Below, in pieces: positions 55,561 through 64,000 of a stretch of DNA of 64,000 nt; positions within the stretch are counted from its first letter, which is position 1, and each line of letters begins with the position of its first letter. The notes beneath the pieces are model-generated. The model made no database searches, was not told the DNA's origin, and saw nothing but the letters and a program-made list of their open reading frames with translations. This DNA is from Isoetes taiwanensis. Taxonomy: Eukaryota > Streptophyta > Lycopodiopsida > Isoetales > Isoetaceae. Location of the stretch: positions 15,885,563-15,949,562 of the forward strand of contig JAJEKV010000021.1 in assembly GCA_021234155.1 (NCBI GenBank), given 5' to 3'. A program made the translations under genes and the position numbers.

Positions 55561-56929
55561 TAGAAAAAGCTCCATATGCATGCAAAATTCCTTGGGAGTT
55601 TAGAAATACCAGAATGCAAAAAACACACTATATGGCAATGAAGTCATCGAAAACCTTACTAAAAAGTAGCACGATTTTTTTTGCAACTCAAAAACAAGGG
55701 TGCTTGCATTATGTTTCTAAAATTTTACATCATAAGTGGGTTTCATTGAAGGAAACTAATGCCTCTAACATCCTAAAGGTGGAGATTGAAGAAGTTGTTT
55801 ATATCTACAAGAAAATTATCGCGACTGTCAAACAGGGTAGCTCTTAAGGACGAAACTTTGTCTAAAGGCTAATTTTTAATGGTAGTAAAGAATCTCGTCA
55901 TTATGGTTTAGTGGTTATAGATGAAAATAATAAAATTAGCTAACTTTTCTACAAACAAATCTCACGACACTGAAAATTTTCCACATCCACTAAGTGACAT
56001 AACAGTTGATTTGACTCATCTTCTATCCTCCTTCTAGAAGATTCTCAGAGAATAGCCTAATATTTTAGATTTAATTCATGATCTGGTCTACTCACCGTGT
56101 CCATCCAAGTACATATGATAATATCAAGAGTGACTTGTGGCTATTGTAATGCAATTCAAACTTCCAATGATGAATTGGAGAGAATTTGTCCTTGACCTTT
56201 GGTTTTGGTTTGCACGTGTCATATTGTTTTATTTAAATCTTTCTTTTAATAGCTTTGTTTTATCTACAAGGATATGGCTATATTCTCATTTGAAAAGGTT
56301 AAATTGTGGTGTTGTATCATGCAACTATAGTTATAGTGTGTTTCTACGTTTGATTAACTATGGGTGAATTACATAAATTGTGCTTGAGAAAAAAAAACAA
56401 ATCTTGGCTAAACAACATTGGTCGTGATTCATCTAGATTTTTATGATAAACATTCATGTTTAAGGAATGTTCGCCAGCAAAACTAATCCTACAAATCTAT
56501 TATATTCGCCCGACCTTCTAAATTATGCTACATAAATTTGGCCTTAAGGGCAGCCCTGCCTTCAAGGCCACCGCAAACATTTTTCTTTGCTGTCTCACTT
56601 ACAGGGTTTTGATTTGTATGATGTCTGGCTTGGTTTCAGTTCATAATTTAAAGTCATGCATGCAGTAATTGGCAATGTTGATTTTTATGATCCAGCTTAT
56701 TGGAGAAGGGGGAGTTTGTGCCAAAGTTCTATTTGCTTTGACAACCTGGTCTAATTTTAATACAAAGCAAAATTCGACTTGATATCAACTTAAATGCTTT
56801 AGGCAAGTTATATATTCATGCCATGCTGGGGAACATATATGAGTGTGCATATCCATGATCTCTCAAAGATATGATTCTAGTAGCTCTACTGAGGTTATAT
56901 CTAACAACTCATGGAGTGACGGGTGAGGG
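55561..56929. other. Intergenic, no gene seen
   Basis: AT-rich. The ORFs at 55,614-55,847 and 56,137-56,367 are unrecognised and not supported. Confidence 0.45.
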
Positions 56930-57700
56930 GGGACCAACTAAGCATAGCCTGCCAAAATTAGACAAATCTGAAGGGCATGGTATTCATTCTTAATGATCTC
57001 TAATTGGCAACACTAACAGAGCTTGTCCTCCCATGCCACTTGAATCCATCTGTATGTCTCAATGTGGAGATTATGTGCACTTGTGCGAACAAAAACGATC
57101 AGTTTGCGCTTCTTCATGGGCACATGTGCACAAATGTGGTGCTGTGGACCTCGTGTATGCCCGAGAATATATTTGCTGGGCAGTGGCTTGATAGAAAGTA
57201 TCTAGGGCATTCAAATGGCATTGTATGTCTTTTGGAGGTAGGCAAAGAGATCCATATTGTCGGCGTATATGAGCTATCTACGTATTTGTTGCACGAGCTG
57301 AGCTCTCGCTCCCCCCATATTTAACAATCCAACTTTCCAACTAATCAATATATAGACCAAACAACATTGGAGAAATTGGGCATCCTTGACAAACCCTTAT
57401 ACTAAATGATAGTATGTCTCGACAGTGTCAATTGGCTTGAACATGACTCATACAACCTGCATATCACATTTTGCAAATCTATAGAGGCCTTCAACTGCCT
57501 TAATCTTTCCCACAAGTGTCAAAAGCCTTTGCAAAATCAACAAAGAAACAATACAAATCTTACCATCAATTCTTGCTATCTTCAACTAAGTTCGAAGAGT
57601 GAAAACATGGTCAATGATGGAGTGTTATGGCATGAATCTGCCTGCGCAAGAGCTCGTACCTATGTTTCCTCCACCCATACCGTCAACTATTGTTTGAGAT
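56930..57700 (-). mobile_element. Old LINE fragment of the pentanucleotide-tail family
   Basis: Minus-strand 57,550-57,330 encodes DFAKAFDT (RT motif A) and VCQGCPISPMLFGLYID (RT motif B region). 57,090-56,940 aligns with the plus-strand text of the LINE fragment at 4,980-5,110 (both have a GGGCATG-ATTCATC-type phrase and then GGCAACACT), the cysteine-cluster region. Everything is badly mutated. No tail found. Confidence 0.6.
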
Positions 57701-57849
57701 TCTATTATATGCTATTCTTGGTAGACTCGAACTCAAGACCTATTTGTATCTCCATGAAAAAGTAATTTGTAATTTTTGTCTATTTATCTAGTCTACATAT
57801 GTAATTTGTTTCTATTTATCTGACCTATATATCTCTTTTGATTGGCCTA

Positions 57850-58588
57850 TAGACCACAATCCTCGTCATCCATCGAAGATCTATGGCGGCATGGAATCTG
57901 GGGAGCGGATTCCAGGAAGTCCCGCGACCGGTGGGAGCGGGTCCTGGAATCAGCGACCCAGTTCCAGGCCGCCACAACATGGTAACTGGGTCGCAGCTTC
58001 AAATTTACCTTCTAATTACCTGCTGAGCGGAATCGCCATGTGATTTTCCATTCCGAAGGCAGAACAATCGAGCCAGTTTCCATGTTCTGACAATCCGGTC
58101 CAGGTTCGGGATTTGAAGGTGGATGTCATTGTGGTTGCCCATATGTCCAACCTGGATATTTAAAATCATGGGGATCACTTAAGCATGTCCACTAAAATGA
58201 AAAATTTCTAGGACAAAATTAGAAGGTCTCAATGAATCGCATATGAAAACTTTCTAAAATTATAACAATTTTTGTCAGATGCTCTAGAATGCTCAGAGAA
58301 TTCAATTGACCCATGGTATCGGTGGTCAACTAGCAAGAATAAGCACGTTAAACATAAAAGAGAAGGTTCTTGAAATTAGGATCTTTTGCCAGCTCTAAAA
58401 TATAAGGGCTGACTAGTAGTTGTCATGAATAAGCATCTCAAGCTTAAACTAAAAATTGAAAAAGGAATAACTTTTACTAGATGCTTTAAAATTAGGAAAT
58501 TGGATTAAACGACTCGTAGGAATAAGCACCTAGGTATAAATTAGAAAGTCCGTAAAAATAGGAAAAGTAGTAGAAATATCTAGCATAA
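57850..58588. other. Intergenic with a small GC-rich patch
   Basis: 57,880-58,090 is much richer in G+C than its surroundings and contains a 47-codon ORF from ATG at about 57,883 (MAAWNLGSGFQEVPRPVGAG) with no domain. Not called a gene. Confidence 0.35.
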
Positions 58589-58615
58589 CTAGAAAATTGC
58601 CCACCTTCGGTGGGC
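58588..58615 (-). mobile_element. Helitron-type 3' terminus, minus strand
   Basis: In minus-strand sense: hairpin GCCCACC-GAA-GGTGGGC (58,615-58,599), six bases AATTTT, then CTAG (58,592-58,589) and T. Same design as the terminus at 42.7 kb but with a different hairpin, so a different family. The element body would extend to the right. No 5' end or gene identified. Confidence 0.6.
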
Positions 58616-60390
58616 AGTCCATGTGATTGTAGATGAAGAATGTAAGAATGCAATGTGATTGTAGACGAAAAATGTAAGAACTTGGTTTAGGATAAGTAAG
58701 AACTTAGATAGCATGAACATTTGCATCACGACCACTTGTAAAGAAGTTGATAATTTTGCCCATAATTAGTGTGCAAAACATGTGGTTGCATGAGAATTTT
58801 TTATTTCTTGTATATGTTCAAAAAGTTAATAATATTGTCGTATTGAATAGGCAAAACATGTGGTTGCATGAGAATAGCGCTTCCTGTTGTATGTGTTTGA
58901 TATGTAAAGTTGTTTTATAATGGCACTGGATCAAATCTTTAATGCAAACGTGACTTCGTTTTTAAAGTGTTGCTTTAGAGCAATTTGTTTAAACAACTTA
59001 GCAAATATAGAACTGATCATTCCAAAAGAACAAAGGTAACTTATCTTAGATATGCAATGATTCATTTATTGTCACTTGAAATGTATGGAATGCAATTTTT
59101 GTTTAAAAATTTGTTTAACTTCGTAAATATTGAAGTGATATTTGCAAAACAACTATGTTTCTTATTAGTGAAATCGTTTGTTAGTGGTGAAGTCACGAAA
59201 TTTTGAAAGAGATTTAGATTTGTTGATGATGAATGTAATGTTTTTTATGAATTATAAGGCTCGAGATGTAATTTTTTTAGAGGATTTCAAGCTTCCTATT
59301 TTGCCTAACATAATTTTCTATTATTCTGTGCATTGTATTGCAAATGTCTTGAATATCAAATTTTTCGTGTCTTTGATTCATGTATTGATCGTGCTGTGTA
59401 TAGACAATCAGAAGAACATGTGAGCCCCATTATTTGAATAAATAGTGAAATATGGACCTTACATAGAACTGAATGTTATTATTAGCACAAATAGATAATT
59501 CCTCGTGTTGATGCTCTAGGCAAAAGTATATATGTTTTAGCTTATAGAAGAGTGTATCAAGGTGACTTCAAGAAAATTGCTATAGAGAAAATTAATCAAC
59601 TTCATAACATATAGGTCATACCCGCAAAAAACTTTGTTAGATCCAAAGAAGTTCAAGTCTATTATGAATGAAGATCGCCAACCTCAAGCCCTGGAAAAGG
59701 TGAGAAATCTCTAATATGGAAGAATTATTGATGTAAGTGAATGCAAAAACTAATAAGAGATTTCGAACATGTCAACATGGTATATCATTACAAGATGCAA
59801 GGATGTAAGGAAACCTAATACCTGTGATGTCTACAAAGCCTGTGATTCTATCAAATATTATGTCACAAAATGCAATGGTCCTGCACTTTCATAGCTCAGT
59901 GATGTCTACAAAGCCTGCGATTCTATCAAATATTATGTTGCGAAATGCAATGCTCCTGCACTTTCATAACTCAATGTGACAGAAATAGACTTCAAAAAAT
60001 AGTATCATTGAGCAGCATACTATAATTCATGCCATGAAGAGCACGACTATTGCAAATGCATTTGATTTACTTGCCATTTGTTTTTGCATAAATTGCAGTT
60101 GTATTGTTTCAACAAACTATATCTTGTTTTTGCTCAAACAAAAAGCCCTTTACCATGTTAAACTCTATGTTTGATGTCTCGTAATCATACTTATTATCTC
60201 AGTTGTGGCCTTTGCAATTTATGCAATAGCTTTTCTTGTGTAAGGTCTAATAGTCTGTAGTGAGCAACTCATTACAACGTATCTTGTAGTAGATATACAA
60301 GATCTTGTAGTGGAAGTACTTTGTAATATTTTGAGTGTATAATATGAAGTAAAACACGTTCTTCAAAAAAAAATATCTTGTAGTAGAGCG
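58616..60390. other. AT-rich, non-coding with short duplications
   Basis: GTGATTGTAGA(T/C)GAA is repeated at about 58,622 and 58,654; GCAAAACATGTGGTTGCATG is repeated at about 58,771 and 58,851. If the Helitron call is right this is its interior. No gene seen. Confidence 0.4.
59824..59973. repeat. 75-bp tandem duplication
   Basis: GTGATGTCTACAAAGCCTG begins at 59,824 and 59,899; the copies differ at about five positions. Confidence 0.9.
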
Positions 60391-60432
60391 CAGATGATCT
60401 GCAAGGAAGCAATGGTGTTTGTCTGCATATAA
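60391..60432. other. Empty-site-like paralogue of the LINE target
   Basis: GATCTGCAAGGAAGCAATGG followed by a TTTGTCTGCATATAA stretch matches the join of the sequence left of the LINE (60,757-60,773) to the sequence right of it (61,966-61,994), with no LINE between. Confidence 0.7.
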
Positions 60433-60773
60433 CATTAACTGTTATATTACTTGTTGAAGAATAGAATAGAATAGAATAGAAAAAGAAAAAGATCAAGAAA
60501 AAGATATTACAAAGCCACAATAGAATGTATTTTGGCTTAGTCCTAATACATAAGACATGTGATGCCATTCAACAACCACGATTATGTACCTTATTATATA
60601 TGTCGCCCTTAGAATATATACAATAGCTTTTGTTGTATATGTTCTAAAAGTTTGGAGCAACTCTTTGTTGTTTAAGGTGTAACAGTTTTGAAGAAAATTC
60701 ATTTCTGGCTTTCTACTGAAATATTGATGTAACTTGAGGGATTTTTTCCATAACACGCACATGATCTGCAAGG

Positions 60774-61958
60774 AATAGAATAGAATAGTTAGTCCACGGA
60801 GACCAATAGGTCATGGGACCCATACAATGGGCTAGTACAATCATTACTACTAGGATTAAAAAAACCCTGCCTCGAAAGGTTTTCAAGGGAAAAACCTTTG
60901 CAGTAATGATGATACTAGACAAGCGGAGATAATGACTACTGAGGGCTCAGTAATTGCAGACGTTTATCTAGAACCTCAAGCATGTATAATGCCAAGTCAT
61001 GCACAGATGGTGCTCTGAGAAGTTGTGGAAGCGTGGAATGGAATGCTAAGGTCAAAAAATGATTCCGGACTATCTCAAAAGCAGGGCAACTCAGAAGAGT
61101 ATGGCTTTCATCTTCAATAACACCAGAATCGCAAAGACACATAGTCTAAACTTCTCGCAATTCTTGCGCCGCTCCCATCTACCGTCTCAATCCGTGCTTT
61201 GTGGGACCCCGCGAATTGATGCAATAGCTACAAGCTTGTTCCTGGACAATGAAGCAAGCAAATAAGCTTGGGGCCCTGGTGCCAAGGTGGGATTTATGTG
61301 TGCATGATAATGACCAGTTTTCACTTGGGCCAAAGTAACTGCGTCCCAGATCTTTTGAGAAAAACGACCATTGAGATATTGTTGCAAAAGCTCAGGATCA
61401 GAACTTGCAAGCATCAGGCAGTGCTCTGGTTGCACAGCCCAACGGGCAAACCATGTAGTGCAATGCTCTTTCCAACATCGTTTCAAACGCTGAGGAGATT
61501 CAGCCATGGCAAGTGCAAGAACAGGATACCTAACATCATCCATGTGGTGCACCTTGCAGATATAGTGGAGATGGCGCTTCATGGCAGAATGTTGAAGAGG
61601 CCAAAAACCAGTCTCTTGTAAAAGAATAGCATAGGGCACCATTGTTTTAACTCCAAGGCTGTAAGTGAGAAAGGACTTTTGCACCTGCTCCAAGCTCTCC
61701 CAAGCACTAGCACTAATGGCAGGCCCCCACACTTCAGAACCATAGAGTAAAACAGGCTCTACCAAAGCCCGAAACAAGTGGGCTTTCTGTGGCCAATCAT
61801 GAATTTCTGCGCGAAAACAATTGTTTTGCATTGCATAGAGTGCTCTCCATCCAGCAGCCACCCGCTTGGTAATACATTGTTCCCAAAGTGTGTTCTTACA
61901 GAATTCTACACCAAGATACTTGTAGCTATCTACAACTTCAACTTTGCGGCTATCATAG
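60774..61958 (-). mobile_element. LINE with pentanucleotide tail, 5'-truncated
   Basis: The C-terminal half of ORF2 on the minus strand: SRKVEVVDSYKYLGVEFCKN (post-RT), RALVEPVLLYGSEVWGP, then HYHAHINPTLAPGP. A frameshift near 61,187 moves to the frame with FRLCLCDSGVIEDESHTLLS (cysteine cluster), ending QLLSPQ-stop at 60,936. The 3' UTR then runs to a tail of three TATTC units (60,775-60,789). It is flanked by a 7-base target-site duplication, TGCAAGG (60,767-60,773 and 61,959-61,965). It is the best-preserved member of the family also seen at 4.65, 27.55 and 57 kb. Confidence 0.88.
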
Positions 61959-61965
61959 TGCAAGG

Positions 61966-64000
61966 GAAGCAATGGTGATTGTCCTGCATATAATTATTCA
62001 TCATTAAAATCATATTCAACATAAGCATCAGCCAGAAAATGTTAAGAGAAAAAGTATGCATATAGCCTTCACCTACAACAAATAAATGGATGAAAACATT
62101 TGAAATTCTGACAATAGAAAATGGAAGAAAGGAAGATTAACTTCACCTCAAATGTCTCTTGGATGTATATTTCTGAAATGCATATAATGGTCTGTAGTGA
62201 TATACATGATATAGAGAATAGACAATTTTGAATAATGGAGCTCTTGCTCAATAAACGACAGAATACCACTCTTCAGTTGCTTTACTAATTCTAAATGAGA
62301 TAAATGCGACATTTAAATATTGGTTAGTCGTTTATGCTTCTATTGAATGTAGAACTTTTGAGACTTTCGGATCATAACCCTTGGACATTTTTGCTCCATT
62401 GGTTGCAGGAAACTATAAAGACATATTTCTAATGTCATATATCACACTAGTATATAACTGGCATACCCATAAAAAGAAGAAAATAATGGCAGAGCTCTGC
62501 GGATTCTCTAGTGCAAACAGATCATGAAGTGTTGGTTCTAGGAAAAGTCAATAAAGAATTCACTGAGACCAGCAGCATATCTGTCAAGAAAAAGCTAGAC
62601 ATAGATGTCCAATGTCTAATGTTAAAAGCATCTAATATGGAATGGAAACCATCAAGAAAATGGCAAAAGAAAACAACAAAATACCTGTCTTCATTTCACA
62701 TTTGCAAACCTTTATAATGAGAAGCGCAATTTGCAGAGTCCAGCACAGGGGCCCAACCATTGGAGATGGTGTGCACAAATAGGATGCCTCGCTGAGATAG
62801 AGAATCTATTGGGCACAACTACATTGACTGACAACCATACAACTATCTTCATATGCCTTTCTTGATGTGAATTTGAGTATTTGACAATCATAAATATATC
62901 AATATAAGGACTGATATCTAAACATTAACATAACAGAATACTTTTCCTTTGATGTCAAATTAAGAGCAAACCGGCAAGCATGAACCAGGTTACGTCTGTC
63001 AGATGGACATGGCATATAAAGGCAAAAAAAAAAAAAAGAATCAAACATGCAATAAGTTCTTTAGTTTCATGCCGCTAGCCATAGCATCCCCACTAACCAT
63101 AATTCTAGATGTATAAATTGAATGCAAAGCCATTGTCGAAATAACCTTTGAATGCTGGAAATAGGACGGGAACAATGAACGCAAGAAGGGAAAGGAATGT
63201 AGATAACAAAGAATGATTGGTGTGCATAAATAGGATGCCTAATTTAAGCAAAAAATCCATTCAACAGAGCTACATTAACTGACAGTCATATAGCTAGCTT
63301 CATACTACTATCTTCATTAACTGACAGTCATACCTGAGCCCTTTCAAAGCTTCATGTCTGATTTTATTGGACCTGCTTTTGTAAAATAAAAAAGCCTTTA
63401 TTGCTACAATCAAACAACTTTTATTGCTACAATAGGCTTTTTGATTTTACAAAAGTTATCACCAGGGATTTCTCTCGACAAAGATAGAAGGCCAAGCCAG
63501 ACAGCCATTCTAAAATATCTGCGCTTCTAATCCTTGTTTTAACATATGATGCTGGTATGACAGGCTATGAAATTTAATTCCTTTCAATTTGTTAACATAT
63601 TTAGATAAATTAATACATAATCTTCTGGTAGAAACATGTCTATACTGAAAAAACATAAGGGCCCATGAAGCTCATTGGAATTGATAGAAGCTGGCATTGC
63701 AGTGAAAAAACTCCATAGCCATGTACATCAAGGTATCCAAAGCCTTCTCGTAGACTTGATAATCATAAATAACCTGCATTCATAAAATTTGAAAGAATCT
63801 ATATTGAAAGTCATTAAGCTTATCTGAATGGACAGAAGCTGGCATTGCAGTGAGAGATCTCCATAGCCATGTGCATTAGGGTATTCGGGAGATGAATTAC
63901 CTAATCGGCCTCTTCATTATTCATTAGCCGCCATCCATTGTTTAGTCTTCATGTTCTGATCCTTGCTCAAAATCCTGCTTGAAATCTGCCACTAAACGGC
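61966..64000. other. AT-rich, non-coding with internal duplications
   Basis: A direct repeat of about 90 bases (TGGTGTGCACAAATAGGATG at 62,767 and a diverged copy at 63,219). An inverted repeat of 21 bases around 63,378-63,453 (CTTTTGTAAAATAAAAAAGC against GGCTTTTTGATTTTACAAAA) encloses a direct repeat TTTATTGCTACAAT. A direct repeat of about 75 bases (GAAGCTGGCATTGCAGTGA at 63,688 and 63,835). The ORF at 62,511-62,717 is unrecognised. Confidence 0.5.

Noticed and set aside
57883-58026. 47-codon ORF in the GC-rich patch
   Set aside because: Too short, no domain, no splice evidence.

Overview
The window reads as nuclear DNA of a land plant. Two genes are clearly plant-type: an intronless organelle-targeted mTERF protein (minus strand, 1,379-2,500) and a nine-exon SCAR/WAVE subunit with plant-specific motifs (minus strand, 18,430-23,162). 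Most of the remaining sequence is AT-rich and filled with decayed mobile DNA: a chromovirus LTR element, two kinds of LINE, Helitron-type ends, transposase-like relics and a HUH-Rep element. Large intergenic spaces and this mix of relics suggest a non-seed vascular plant such as a fern. That assignment is an inference from general character, not from a marker.

Layout. 1-2.6 kb: a degenerate tandem repeat, then mTERF. 2.6-10.8 kb: no gene; a dispersed repeat seen twice, a LINE 3' fragment, and a near-identical inverted repeat of about 290 bp per arm. 10.8-11.8 kb: a broken gene of unknown function. 12.4-17.2 kb: a complete but dead Ty3/gypsy chromovirus with both LTRs, PBS and PPT. 18.4-23.2 kb: SCAR; the nine exons sum to 2,154 nt and stay in frame. 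25.3-25.9 kb: duplicated gene scraps (LRR-receptor-like and sucrose-phosphate-synthase-like). 27.5-30.1 kb: a LINE tail followed by a Rep (HUH endonuclease) element resembling replitrons, ending in two strong hairpins, one with a tRNA-like T-arm.

31.0-35.9 kb is the most unusual part. A run of same-strand ORFs is packed with gaps as small as 1 nt. It includes a broken FCP1/NIF-type HAD phosphatase and several proteins I do not recognise, punctuated by arrays of GC-rich palindromes built on a GCGCC/GGCGC core. The same palindromes recur at 30.5 kb and around another unknown ORF at 43.5-44.1 kb. This could be a captured DNA-virus-like or other compact segment, or a decayed plant gene cluster overrun by a foldback repeat. 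The sequence alone does not decide.

36-42.7 kb: weak exon-like pieces and local duplications, closed by a Helitron-type 3' terminus. 45.8-51.9 kb: two diverged, broken copies of a DDE-transposase-like protein (DUF7869-like). 52.2-54.7 kb: a 5'-truncated L1-type LINE with a poly(A) tail. 56.9-57.7 kb and 60.8-62.0 kb: further members of the second LINE family. The 60.8-62.0 kb copy has a pentanucleotide tail, a target-site duplication, and an empty-site-like paralogue next to it. The rest is low-complexity or recently duplicated non-coding DNA. The only genes judged intact are mTERF and SCAR.
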